Origin: Sphingomonas palmae
GTDB taxonomy: Bacteria > Pseudomonadota > Alphaproteobacteria > Sphingomonadales > Sphingomonadaceae
Direction: 5' to 3'
Assembly: GCF_900109565.1 (NCBI RefSeq)
Contig: NZ_FNZZ01000006.1
Location: 1 to 64,000, forward strand
DNA: 64,000 nt
The position numbers were made by a program, and so were the translations under genes. Below, piece by piece: positions 16,430-24,586 of the stretch (positions within the stretch are counted from its first letter, which is position 1; each line of letters begins with the position of its first letter). Under the pieces are notes generated by a model. It was not told the DNA's origin. It worked only from the letters and a program-made list of their open reading frames with translations, and did no database searches.

Positions 16430-17676
16430 TTCCGCAAATCCTTTGCGTAGAAGCGCGCGGCGAGCAGGAAGCACCCGCCCGCGGCCAGTCCGAAGAACGA
16501 GATCATCGTCATGGCGGTTCGCAGCGAATGGTCCGCGCCGCCCAGCATGTCGCTCAGAATGCCCGTCAGCCACGGACCGAGACCCAGGCCGATGATGTTG
16601 ACGCTCAGCAGCAGGATCGACGAGGTGAAGGCGCGGATCGATGCGGGCACCAGCGACTGCGTCATGGCGATGATCGGCGCGTAGTAGAAGAACAGCAGCA
16701 GCACGGTGACCGCTCCTGCCGCCAGCGAGACGGCGGTCGAGGCCGCCTGCAACTGAACCAGTGCCGCCGGCGTGGTCAGCAGCAGCGCAATGCCGGTCAG
16801 GATCGGGCGTCGCTCGGGCGTGTCGATACGAACGCGGTCGGTCAGCCAGCCTCCGGCAAAGATGCCGATCGCGCCGCCGATCCCCGTCATCAGCGACAAG
16901 GCGGTGGCGATGTCGCCGAGCGCCATGCCGTGCAGCCGCGCGTAGAAAGGCGCGTTCCAGTTGAGCGCGACGCTCAGCACCAGATTGTTGAGCGCGCCAC
17001 CCGCGAACAGCAGTAGGAGGCTGGGTCGACGCGCCATGACGCGCAAGCCCTCTTGCCACGGCATTGCGGCGGGTGCCGGTCCACTGTCGAAGCGGCCACG
17101 TGCGGGCTCGCGCAGCAGCGCGAGGATCAGGGGTGCGAGCAGGACGCCGACACCGCCGACGATCCACAGTGCCGCGCGCCAGTCGATCGCCTGCGCCAGC
17201 CATCCGCCGCTCAGATAGCCGAGCATCACGCCGATCGGCAGCGCGAGCCCCCAGATCGCGAGCGCCGTCGCGCGCCGCTCGGGCGGGTAATAGTCGGCGA
17301 GCATCGAGTGGGTCGCGGGAATGCTGCCCGCTTCGCCCAGGGCCACGCCGATGCGAAAGAACACCAGTGCGGCGAAGCTGGTCGAGAAGCCGCTGATCGC
17401 GGTCATCGCGCTCCACAGCGCGATCGATCCCGCGATCACCCAGCGCCGGCTGTAGCGATCCGCCAGCCGCGCGATCGGCACGCCCAAGGTCGAGTAGAAC
17501 AGCGCGAAGGCGAGACCGGTCAACGCGCCGAGCTGCGCGTCGCTGAGCGACAGGTCGCGCTTGATCGGCACCTGCAGGATCGAGATGATGGTGCGATCGA
17601 GGTAGTTGAACACCGACACCACGATCAGCAGCAGCAAGGCCAGCCTGCGCGCGCCGGCGCTCGGAGCTTCGGTCAT
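16426..17676 (-). CDS. MFS transporter, spinster-like
   Basis: This 416-residue inner-membrane permease has about 12 predicted membrane segments. The first opens with LLLIVVSVFNYLDRTIISIL, and the loop-2 signature RLADRYSRRWVIAG and FFRIGVALGEAGSIP are typical of the spinster-like MFS group that sphingomonads use for organic acids and hydrophobic compounds. It sits between a TonB receptor gene and two SDR genes, so it is the probable inner-membrane step for the compound brought in by that receptor. ATG 17676 is chosen for AAGGA about 6 nt upstream; the ATG at 17694 would add six residues. Confidence 0.9.
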   Translation of the reverse strand: MTEAPSAGARRLALLLLIVVSVFNYLDRTIISILQVPIKRDLSLSDAQLGALTGLAFALFYSTLGVPIARLADRYSRRWVIAGSIALWSAMTAISGFSTSFAALVFFRIGVALGEAGSIPATHSMLADYYPPERRATALAIWGLALPIGVMLGYLSGGWLAQAIDWRAALWIVGGVGVLLAPLILALLREPARGRFDSGPAPAAMPWQEGLRVMARRPSLLLLFAGGALNNLVLSVALNWNAPFYARLHGMALGDIATALSLMTGIGGAIGIFAGGWLTDRVRIDTPERRPILTGIALLLTTPAALVQLQAASTAVSLAAGAVTVLLLFFYYAPIIAMTQSLVPASIRAFTSSILLLSVNIIGLGLGPWLTGILSDMLGGADHSLRTAMTMISFFGLAAGGCFLLAARFYAKDLRK

Positions 17677-17695
17677 GGTCGATCCTTCGCGCATG

Positions 17696-20065
17696 TCACT
17701 TCCCGTACCGCAGCGTCAGCGTGGCGCCGATCTGGCGCGGCGGCGCGACGCTGACACGCTCGACGTCGAGTGCGCCCAGGCCGCCGGGGGTCGCCGCCAC
17801 TTCGGCGCGGGTGACGTGATAGAAATTATACTGCAGCCCGTTGGTGACATACTGTTTGTCGAACAGATTGCGCGCCCACACGCGCACGTCCCACCGGCCG
17901 GATGGCGGCGTATAGGTCAGCGACGTGCTGGCGACGTTCTTGCGCTCGGTCAGCGGCACCGCGCGCTGCCCGAGCCCGGTCGGGGTCACCTGGAATGCGC
18001 TGGCGAACTTCGTGTCGAAGTGGAAGGCGAGCGACGACCCATTCGCCAGGTCGGCGGTGTAGTCGAGCAATGCGGTGAAGTCGTGCTTGGGCGTGAACGG
18101 TGCCTGGTTGCCGGTGCAGTCGAGCCCGCCCGCAGTGCAGCCGACAAAGCTTTGGTAGAAGGCGTCGGTGTAGGCGTAATTGGCGCCGAGCGACAGGCCA
18201 CGCGCCGGGCGGACCACTGCCTCGACCTCGACGCCGCGCGCGCGCAGCTTGCCCGCGTTCGAATCCTGGAACACGCCGTTGACCTGCGAGCGGACCTGCA
18301 GGTCTGACGTGTCGGCGTGGAAGGCGGCAATGTTGAGCGTGAGCGCGCGATTGAACAGGTCGGTCTTGGTGCCGATCTCATAGCTCCACGTCGTCTGCGC
18401 TTTCAGCGGGGTCGCCGCCGCGGCGGGCGTGCGGACGTTGAAGCTCCACCCGCCGCCCTGGAAGCCGCGCGAGGCGGAGGCGTAGAACAGGCTGCCGCGT
18501 ACCGGGCGGTATTCCGCGATGAAGCGCGGGGTCCAGCCGGTCCAGCTGTCGACCGCGTCGCCGTTGGCGGGCAGTTGCTGGTAATAAGCGCCGCCCTGGA
18601 ACGGCGACGACCCGATATGACGCGTGTAGCCGGTCTTGCGCTCGTAGCTGTAGCGCAGTCCAGCGGTCAGCGAGAGTTTGTCGGTGAGCTTGTACTTGCC
18701 CTCCGCGTAGGGGCCGAAGCTGCGGTTCTCGATCTGACCCTCAAACACCTGGCCCGGTGTGTAGCGCCCCTGGTTGAGCACGGAGAAATACAGGTTCGGG
18801 TCGCGCCCGTCGAAGCCGAACACGATGCTGTGGTTCAGATCCTCGTAGCCGAAATACGCGCCGGCGACGAAGTCGAATGGTCCGCCCAGATCGGAGGTGA
18901 AGCGGAACTCCTGGCTCACCTGCCACTCGTCGTTGGTGTTGAGCGAGGGGTAGTTGACGGGGTTGGGGCCGCCGTCCGCATCCTCGGCCAGACGCGACTT
19001 GAGGTACCGGTACCCGGTGATCGAACTGACCCGGCCGATCCCGGTTTCATATCCGACGTTGAGCAGCGCGGCGACGATCGTGCGACGCGTGTAACCGTCA
19101 TCGTCGAGCAGCACCTTGTGCAGGTCGCCGTCGGTGCGCGCCTTGACCGCGGCGGCGAGCGAGCCGTCACCGACGATGGTCGGCCCGTCGCCGTAGCCGC
19201 CGCGTTTCAGATAGGACAGGCTGCCGACCACGTCCCACTTGTCGCTCGGCTGCCAGCGCAGCGATCCGCGGTACGCCGCGACCTTGTTGTTGGCGAGGTA
19301 ATGGCCCGTTTGCAGGTTGCGCTGATATCCGCCGACATCCTTGACCCCGTAGGCGAAGCGCCCGGCGAGCGTGTCGCCGAGCGGCACGTTGATGAAGCCG
19401 TCGGCCTCGATCCCGCCGCGTCCGCCCGAGAAATCCGACGCGGTGACGCTGGCGCGCCCGGTGCTCGCGCCCATTTCGGGCAGGTTGTTGGTGATGACCA
19501 GCGCGCCGCCGACCGCGTTGCGCCCGAAGGTCGTCCCTTGCGGACCGCGCAGCACCGATACCTGTGACACGTCGAACAGATTGGCGTCGAACGAAGCGAG
19601 CGTGCCGTAGAAGATGTCGTCGATGTACACGCCCACGGGGCTCTCGAGACCGGGCGAGTCGTTGATCGTTCCCTGACCACGAATTTGCACGGTGATGACC
19701 GACGTGCCCTTGACCGGCACGAAGGTCGGACCCGGCGCGATCTTCACGATCTCGGAAAAGTTATCGACCTTGCGGGCCTGGATCTGCTCGGACCCGAGCG
19801 CGCTAACCGCGATCGGCACGTCCTGCAGCCGCTCGGCGCGGCGCGTTGCGGTGACGACGATGTCGTCGCCGGGCGTTGCCGCAGCCGTGGGCGTCGACGT
19901 CGCTTCTGCCGCCACCGGCTGCTGCGATGCGGGCGTCTGCGCGGGTGGTGGCGCGGGCGAGGCAGGTGCGGTCAGCGCCGGATTGCCCGTCTGCGCGTGG
20001 GCCGCGGGGGCGATCAGCGCCAGCGCGGAGACGCCCAGCGCCCAATGTTTCGGTTTCGTGATCAT
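17696..20065 (-). CDS. TonB-dependent outer-membrane receptor 1
   Basis: This 789-residue receptor starts with a signal peptide ending AAHAQ (about residue 24), followed by a Pro/Ala/Thr-rich linker. The TonB box/plug begins at about residue 69 with DDIVVTATRRAERLQDVPIA, and the plug continues through SVLRGPQGTTFGRNAVGG. The remainder is a 22-strand barrel. The last residue is Lys (ATLTLRYGK), not the usual Phe, which may slow barrel assembly. GAGGAGAGG precedes the ATG. In an operon with an acyl-CoA dehydrogenase, a kinase, an MFS permease and two SDRs, it probably imports the island's substrate by TonB-driven transport. Ligand unknown; siderophore uptake is unlikely from context. Confidence 0.93.
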   Translation of the reverse strand: MITKPKHWALGVSALALIAPAAHAQTGNPALTAPASPAPPPAQTPASQQPVAAEATSTPTAAATPGDDIVVTATRRAERLQDVPIAVSALGSEQIQARKVDNFSEIVKIAPGPTFVPVKGTSVITVQIRGQGTINDSPGLESPVGVYIDDIFYGTLASFDANLFDVSQVSVLRGPQGTTFGRNAVGGALVITNNLPEMGASTGRASVTASDFSGGRGGIEADGFINVPLGDTLAGRFAYGVKDVGGYQRNLQTGHYLANNKVAAYRGSLRWQPSDKWDVVGSLSYLKRGGYGDGPTIVGDGSLAAAVKARTDGDLHKVLLDDDGYTRRTIVAALLNVGYETGIGRVSSITGYRYLKSRLAEDADGGPNPVNYPSLNTNDEWQVSQEFRFTSDLGGPFDFVAGAYFGYEDLNHSIVFGFDGRDPNLYFSVLNQGRYTPGQVFEGQIENRSFGPYAEGKYKLTDKLSLTAGLRYSYERKTGYTRHIGSSPFQGGAYYQQLPANGDAVDSWTGWTPRFIAEYRPVRGSLFYASASRGFQGGGWSFNVRTPAAAATPLKAQTTWSYEIGTKTDLFNRALTLNIAAFHADTSDLQVRSQVNGVFQDSNAGKLRARGVEVEAVVRPARGLSLGANYAYTDAFYQSFVGCTAGGLDCTGNQAPFTPKHDFTALLDYTADLANGSSLAFHFDTKFASAFQVTPTGLGQRAVPLTERKNVASTSLTYTPPSGRWDVRVWARNLFDKQYVTNGLQYNFYHVTRAEVAATPGGLGALDVERVSVAPPRQIGATLTLRYGK

Positions 20066-20135
20066 CCGGCCTCTCCTCGTCGCCCGCTATCGCTGCGGGT
20101 CGCATCATCGTTGGCGTGTGGTGAAGGCGATCAGT

Positions 20136-21212
20136 TCAGCTGGCGCCCGCCTGCTGCGCGGAGGCCCATGCGGCGCGCGCCAGCGGCTTGATGCGCTGGA
20201 TGATCTCGCCCGCGTTGTCGGCGGTCTGCACGCCGTCGCGCGCGCGCCCCGCAATGCCCTGCAGGATGGCCGCGACCCGGAACAGGTTGAACGCGGTGTA
20301 GAAGGGGTGGGTCGGATCGACGTCGAACCCGGTGCGATCGCGGTACGCCTGCGCGTAATCGCGCGCGGTCGGGATGCCGAGCGCAGCGAGATCGGCGCCG
20401 CGCAACGTGCCGCGCACGTCGACGCCCTCGGGCCGGAACCACTCCATCATATGGTAGGTCAGATCGCCCAGCGGATCGCCCAGCGTCGATAGTTCCCAAT
20501 CAATCACCGCCGCGACGCGCGGCTCGGTCGGGTGGATCAGGAGGTTGTGGAACGAGTAATCGCCGTGGATGATCGTGGTACGATCGTCGCCCGCCGGGAT
20601 TGCCCCCGGCAACCAGGCGGCGAGCCGGTCCATTTCCGGCAGATCGTCGGTGCGCGACGCCTCATACTGCCGCGACCAGCGCGAGATCTGGCGTGCGAAG
20701 TAATTGCCCGGGCGGCCGTAGTCGGACAGCCCGAGTGCGGCGTAATCGACTAGGTGCAGCCGCGCGAGCGTCTCATTCGCTGAATCGTACACCGCTGCGC
20801 GTTCGTGCGGCGACAGCGTCGGCATGCGCGGGTCCCAGAAGCCGCGGCCGGGAATGTGGCGCATGACGTAGAACATCGAGCCGATGACATCCAGGTCTTC
20901 GCACAGCACCAGCGGCTCAGGCACGGGCAGTCCTGCCTCGAACAACGCGCGGGTCACGCGGTACTCGCGGTCGACCGCGTGCGCGGAGGCGAGCAGCACA
21001 CCGGCGGGCTTGCGTCGGAGCACGTAGCGCGCGTCGGGCGTATGGAGCAGGAACGTGGGATTGGATTGCCCACCCTGGAACTGCTCCACCCGCATTGGAC
21101 CCGCGAAGCCGGGGATTGTGCCGGTGAGATACCGTTCCAGCACCGCCTCGTCGAACGCGCTCCCGGGCGCGACCGCCGCGGTCTGGCCGATCATCGCCGC
21201 GGGCGCGTTCAT
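20136..21212 (-). CDS. APH-family kinase, probable 4-hydroxyacyl-CoA kinase (LvaA/ACAD11-N type)
   Basis: This 358-residue protein has the aminoglycoside-phosphotransferase fold. Key parts are QGGQSNPTF (nucleotide loop), YVLRRKP with the ATP-binding Lys, the catalytic loop HGDYSFHN (216-223) and the metal-binding DWE (238-240). The gene overlaps the acyl-CoA dehydrogenase gene at 21209 by 4 bp. Kinases of this group fused or coupled to acyl-CoA dehydrogenases (human ACAD10/11, Pseudomonas LvaA) phosphorylate the 4-hydroxyl of a hydroxyacyl-CoA so that it can be eliminated. That role is inferred here from the pairing. Antibiotic resistance is unlikely. A paralogue lies at 27706-28776. Confidence 0.88.
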   Translation of the reverse strand: MNAPAAMIGQTAAVAPGSAFDEAVLERYLTGTIPGFAGPMRVEQFQGGQSNPTFLLHTPDARYVLRRKPAGVLLASAHAVDREYRVTRALFEAGLPVPEPLVLCEDLDVIGSMFYVMRHIPGRGFWDPRMPTLSPHERAAVYDSANETLARLHLVDYAALGLSDYGRPGNYFARQISRWSRQYEASRTDDLPEMDRLAAWLPGAIPAGDDRTTIIHGDYSFHNLLIHPTEPRVAAVIDWELSTLGDPLGDLTYHMMEWFRPEGVDVRGTLRGADLAALGIPTARDYAQAYRDRTGFDVDPTHPFYTAFNLFRVAAILQGIAGRARDGVQTADNAGEIIQRIKPLARAAWASAQQAGAS

Positions 21213-22450
21213 GCCGCCAGCTCCGCGCGGTACTTGTCGAGCTCCATGCGCGCGAGCTGCCGTTCGTGCACCTCGTCGGGTCCATCGGTCAGGCGAACGA
21301 TGCGCGTGTTCGCCCACAGTTCGGCGAGGCCAAAGTCGTCGGTCACGCCCGCGCCGCCGTGCGCCTGGATCGCGTCGTCGACGATCTGCTGCGCCATCTT
21401 GGGCGCGGCGATCTTGATCATCGCGATCTCGGCGCGCGCGGCCTTGTTGCCGACCGTGTCCATCATGTGCGCGGCCTTGAGGCACAACAGACGCGCCATC
21501 TCGATCTCGCAGCGCGCGCGCGCGATCCGCTCTTCCCACACCGAATGCTCGGCGATCGTCTTGCCAAAGGTGCGGCGCGTCAGCAGTCGGCGGCACATCT
21601 TTTCCAGCGCGACCTCCATCGTCGCGATGTTGCGCATCGTGTGATGAATGCGGCCCGGCCCTAGGCGGCCCTGCGCGATCTCGAACCCGCGCCCTTCGCC
21701 GAGCAGCATGTTCTCCGCCGGCACGCGCACGTCTTCCAGCAGCACCTCGAAATGGCCGTGCGGCGCGTGGTCGTATCCGAACACCGGCAGGTGACGCACC
21801 AGCGTCACGCCCGGCATGTCACGCGGCACCAGGATCATCGACTGCTGATGATAGGCGGCGGCGTCGGGATCGGTCTTGCCCATCAGCACGAAGAAGTCGC
21901 ACTTGGGATGACCCGCGCCGGACGACCACCATTTGCGGCCGTTGATGACGTAGTGATCGCCGTCGCGACGAATGGCGGTCTGAATATTGCGCGCGTCCGA
22001 CGAGGCGACCGCGGGCTCGGTCATCAGGAAGGCCGATCGCGTGACGCCGTCGCGCAGTGGCAGCATGAAGCGTTCTTTCTGTGCCGGCGTGCCGTAGCGG
22101 TGGAGCACCTCGAAATTGCCGGTGTCGGGCGCCATGCAGTTGAATACCTCGCTCGCGAACGACACGCGGCCCATCAGCTCGGCGATCGGCGCATATTCGA
22201 GGTTGGTGAGCCCGGGGCTGGTGAAATATTCGTCGTCGTGATCCGACGGCGGCATGAAGAAATTCCACAAGCCTTCGGCCTTGGCCCTGGCCTTTAACTC
22301 TTCGAATACTGGCGGAATTTCGGTCCAACGATCGATCGCGGCGGCTTGCGCGTGATAGGTCGGGATCGCGGGAATGATGTGCGCGTCCATGAACGCGCGT
22401 ACCCGCTCCATCCATGCCAGCGATCGTTCCGACTGCTCGAAGTTCATCAT
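21209..22450 (-). CDS. Acyl-CoA dehydrogenase, ACAD11/LvaC-like
   Basis: This 413-residue enzyme shows [91 protein letters not shown] and the ending [20 protein letters not shown]. These are characteristic of the ACAD11-like branch; WWSSGAG and DGPDEVH are diagnostic. It heads the six-gene leftward operon and is directly coupled to the APH kinase. Members of this branch remove the phosphate from 4-phosphoacyl-CoA to give an unsaturated acyl-CoA, so the pair would replace a hydroxyl by a double bond without oxygen. AGGGG lies about 8 nt before ATG 22450; a second ATG follows directly. Confidence 0.93.
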   Translation of the reverse strand: MMNFEQSERSLAWMERVRAFMDAHIIPAIPTYHAQAAAIDRWTEIPPVFEELKARAKAEGLWNFFMPPSDHDDEYFTSPGLTNLEYAPIAELMGRVSFASEVFNCMAPDTGNFEVLHRYGTPAQKERFMLPLRDGVTRSAFLMTEPAVASSDARNIQTAIRRDGDHYVINGRKWWSSGAGHPKCDFFVLMGKTDPDAAAYHQQSMILVPRDMPGVTLVRHLPVFGYDHAPHGHFEVLLEDVRVPAENMLLGEGRGFEIAQGRLGPGRIHHTMRNIATMEVALEKMCRRLLTRRTFGKTIAEHSVWEERIARARCEIEMARLLCLKAAHMMDTVGNKAARAEIAMIKIAAPKMAQQIVDDAIQAHGGAGVTDDFGLAELWANTRIVRLTDGPDEVHERQLARMELDKYRAELAA

Positions 22451-22503
22451 CCATCCCCTGATGATCGCTGCTGGTTGTCCGCTACGCGATCAGGCATATC
22501 GTT

Positions 22504-22517
22504 CGACCATTCGGTCG
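22504..22517 (-). promoter_or_regulatory. Operator 3, near +1 of the 22450 operon
   Basis: CGACC-ATTC-GGTCG is a perfect 5+4+5 inverted repeat, 28 bp downstream of operator 4 in the direction of transcription. It falls at about +1 of the promoter predicted there, the same relative place as operator 7. Confidence 0.72.
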
Positions 22518-22531
22518 GCAGCATGGCTATT

Positions 22532-22553
22532 CGACCGACCGGTCGGGTGTCAA
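22532..22553 (-). promoter_or_regulatory. Operator 4 with -35 box for the 22450 operon
   Basis: On the minus strand a consensus TTGACA (22553-22548) is followed after 2 bp by the palindrome CGACC-GGTC-GGTCG (22545-22532). TAGCCA (22529-22524) is a weak -10 at 18 bp. The repeat occupies the promoter spacer exactly as at operators 1, 5 and 6. Confidence 0.75.
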
Positions 22554-22621
22554 CGTGTTTCGTAGTTGATGACTGATGCGACCAGCCGCCCTGTCACTAG
22601 GGTTAGGTGGAAGAAAGTCCG

Positions 22622-22650
22622 TTGACGCCCGACCGGGCGGTCGACACAAT
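22622..22650 (+). promoter_or_regulatory. Operator 5 with promoter for the 22670 operon
   Basis: TTGACG (22622-22627), 17 bp, then CACAAT (22645-22650; 4/6 match to consensus). The palindrome CGACC-GGGC-GGTCG (22630-22643) lies wholly in the spacer, 2 bp after the -35. The ATG of CMD2 follows 19 bp after the -10, giving a very short leader containing AGGAGAG. Confidence 0.78.
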
Positions 22651-22669
22651 GATCGACAGGAGAGCGACG

Positions 22670-23377
22670 ATGTCGAACCACGAAGAAACAGCATTGGACA
22701 AGGTCGCGCTGCTGCGTGCCCATGCCCCATATACGCTCGCCGGATATGCCGATTTTCGCGCGGTGATCGATACCGACGGTGCGATTTCCGCGCGGCTGAA
22801 GGCCTTGTTCGTCGCCGTCGCCGCGACTGACCGTCGCTATCCCGATCTGGCGCGGCAGGAGCTGAAGCGTGGGGTCGCGCTCGGCCTGTCGGCGACGGAC
22901 GCGCTCGCCGGCATCATCGTGCTCAGCAGCCTTCGCGGCGAGGGGGCTGCGGGTGAATTTGCGGCATTGGTGCAGGAGTGCGTGCCGCTCGGCGACGCCG
23001 CCCCTGATGCCGAGCGCGTCACGGCGCAGCCCGGTGAGGCAGAGGCCAATTTCCTCGATTATTTCGGCACGATCCCGCCGCCGCTCGCGCAGTTGATGCG
23101 CCTGTCGCCACGCGCCGCCGATGCCTATTACCTGATGCGTCGCGGCAGCATCGATGCCAATCCGCTGTCGCCCAAGCACGGCGAGCTGCTGCTGCTGGCG
23201 ATCCTGGCGGCGGGTTACAGCCCGATGGCGGCGCGCCACGTCGACGGCGCGCGCCGCGCCGGTGCCAGTGACGCCGAAATCGCCGAAGCGACGCTCTGCG
23301 CCATTCCGGCGGCCGGCATCGCCGCCTGGATGGCGGTGGGCGGCCTGCTCGAAACGGTGGCCGAACCAGCCGCCTGA
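22670..23377 (+). CDS. Carboxymuconolactone decarboxylase-family protein, paralogue 2
   Basis: This 235-residue protein with two CMD/AhpD-type repeats is a paralogue of the protein at 4016-4711 over its full length: SLRGEGAAGEF, DYFGTIPPPLAQL, ADAYYLMRRGS, HGELLLLAILAAGYS and HVDGARRAGASDAEIAEA all have counterparts there. It has no CxxC pair, so AhpD-type peroxidase activity is improbable. AGGAGAG precedes the ATG by 7 nt. It is the first gene of an eight-gene operon that runs to the porin gene, directly behind operator 5. That both copies lead TetR-regulated units suggests an early or central step, such as decarboxylation, dehalogenation-like elimination or isomerisation; none can be chosen from sequence. 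Confidence 0.86.
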   Translation: MSNHEETALDKVALLRAHAPYTLAGYADFRAVIDTDGAISARLKALFVAVAATDRRYPDLARQELKRGVALGLSATDALAGIIVLSSLRGEGAAGEFAALVQECVPLGDAAPDAERVTAQPGEAEANFLDYFGTIPPPLAQLMRLSPRAADAYYLMRRGSIDANPLSPKHGELLLLAILAAGYSPMAARHVDGARRAGASDAEIAEATLCAIPAAGIAAWMAVGGLLETVAEPAA

Positions 23378-23412
23378 CCTATCACACACCAACCTTCGAG
23401 GGAGCTAACATC

Positions 23413-24243
23413 ATGGCAAGCGAATATGTGAACAAGCAGCCGGTGACGCAGGAAACCGACGTCATCCAGTACGAGCTGGCCGACAACGGCATCTGCACGA
23501 TCTGGCTCAATCGCCCGCACAAGCGCAATTGCGTCAGCCCGCAGCTGCTGCGCGACCTGGAGGCCGCAGTCGACCGCGCCGCCGAGGACAAGAACGCGCT
23601 CGCGGTCGTGTTCCGCGGCCGCGGCAACACCTTCTGCGCAGGTGCCGACCTCGATCAGCTCGTCGGGCCAGTGCTGCACGAATCGAGCACCTCGCTCCAG
23701 CTCGCTATCGATTCTGCGCGCACCTATGACAAGATCTACAACATGAAGAAGCCGACGATCGCCTGCGTCGAGGGCTATGCGGTCGCGGGCGGGTTCGAGC
23801 TGTTCATCTCGTGTGATTTCGGCATCGCCGCCGACGACGCCAAGATCGGCGATTTCCACATACGCCGCGCGCTGTTCGGCGGTGCCGGGCCGATCTACCG
23901 CCTGCCGCGCTACATCGGCATGCGCAAGTCGAAGGAGTTGATGCTGACCGGCAAGCTGCTGTCGGGCACCGAGTGCGTCGAATGGGGCCTGTGCAACGCG
24001 TCCGCGCCGAGTGGCGATGCGCTGGAGCAATTGATCCAGGACTTCTGCGCGCCGCTGATCGACAAGAGCCCGTTCTGCATGTGGATGACCAAGATGGCGC
24101 TCAATCGCGGCATGGACGCGGACACCAACTCGCTGATCACGCTCGAGACGATGACCTGCAACGTCGTCCACCACTCGGCCGACGCGAAGGAGGGCGTCGC
24201 CGCGTTCCTCGAGAAGCGCAAGCCGGTCTGGACGGGTAACTAA
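23413..24243 (+). CDS. Crotonase-family protein with Glu-to-His change at the second catalytic site
   Basis: This 276-residue enoyl-CoA hydratase/isomerase-family protein has the CoA-binding and oxyanion-hole segments GNTFCAGADL (about 71-80) and VEGYAVAGGFELFISCDF. The first catalytic Glu of hydratases (Glu144 in the rat enzyme) is kept as Glu129, but the residue 20 positions later, Glu164 in the rat enzyme, is His149 in IGDFHIRRALFGG. Simple syn-hydration normally needs both. The protein may therefore be an isomerase, lyase or ring-opening hydrolase instead of a hydratase. It follows CMD2 by 35 bp and precedes the EthD gene by 4 bp. Confidence 0.9.
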   Translation: MASEYVNKQPVTQETDVIQYELADNGICTIWLNRPHKRNCVSPQLLRDLEAAVDRAAEDKNALAVVFRGRGNTFCAGADLDQLVGPVLHESSTSLQLAIDSARTYDKIYNMKKPTIACVEGYAVAGGFELFISCDFGIAADDAKIGDFHIRRALFGGAGPIYRLPRYIGMRKSKELMLTGKLLSGTECVEWGLCNASAPSGDALEQLIQDFCAPLIDKSPFCMWMTKMALNRGMDADTNSLITLETMTCNVVHHSADAKEGVAAFLEKRKPVWTGN

Positions 24244-24247
24244 GGCG

Positions 24248-24586
24248 ATGGCGGTCAGCATGGTCGTGCTCGCCAGTCGCCCGAACGACTGGACGCAGGC
24301 GCGCTTCACCGAATGGTGGCGCGGCCCCCACGCCGATGCTGCCAAGGTGCTGCCCGGTCTGGTCGCGTATCGCCACGGCGTCGTGACTAAGGACTATGAC
24401 AGCCCCGAGGTGCCGGGTTGGGACGGGCACGCCGTGCTGACCTTCGCCGACCAGGCGGCGCTCGACGTCGCCTTCGCGTCGCCTGAGTGGAAGGCAGCGA
24501 CCGCGCAGACGAAGGGGATGGGTGGCCGCCGCATCATCCTCATCACCGACGAGATCGATCTGCTCGGCGGGCAGAGCAATGGCTGA
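24248..24586 (+). CDS. EthD-domain protein
   Basis: This 112-residue protein has the dimeric alpha/beta-barrel EthD fold: MVVLASRPNDWTQARFTEWW at the start, the characteristic HADAAKVLPGLVAYRHGVV, and LTFADQAALDVAFASPEW. EthD domains are found in ring-modifying and ether-degradation clusters and in some polyketide cyclases and dehydratases, with a small pocket between barrel and helices. It starts 4 bp after the crotonase stop and overlaps the next SDR by 8 bp, so it is part of the same translation-coupled run. A catalytic or product-binding role is possible; no redox motif is present. Confidence 0.85.
   Translation: MAVSMVVLASRPNDWTQARFTEWWRGPHADAAKVLPGLVAYRHGVVTKDYDSPEVPGWDGHAVLTFADQAALDVAFASPEWKAATAQTKGMGGRRIILITDEIDLLGGQSNG

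Noticed and set aside
15539..17416. 625-codon frame that appeared to extend an SDR far upstream
   Set aside because: The extension is the MFS gene read in another frame. The SDR starts at 16429 with an ATGA overlap with the MFS stop.
20136..21212. Aminoglycoside resistance gene
   Set aside because: The APH fold is shared, but the overlap with an ACAD11-like gene and the catabolic setting point to hydroxyacyl-CoA phosphorylation.
23215..24345. 376-codon minus-strand frame opposite CMD2 and the crotonase
   Set aside because: The crotonase and CMD2 on the plus strand have clear family motifs and ribosome binding sites; the antisense frame has neither.
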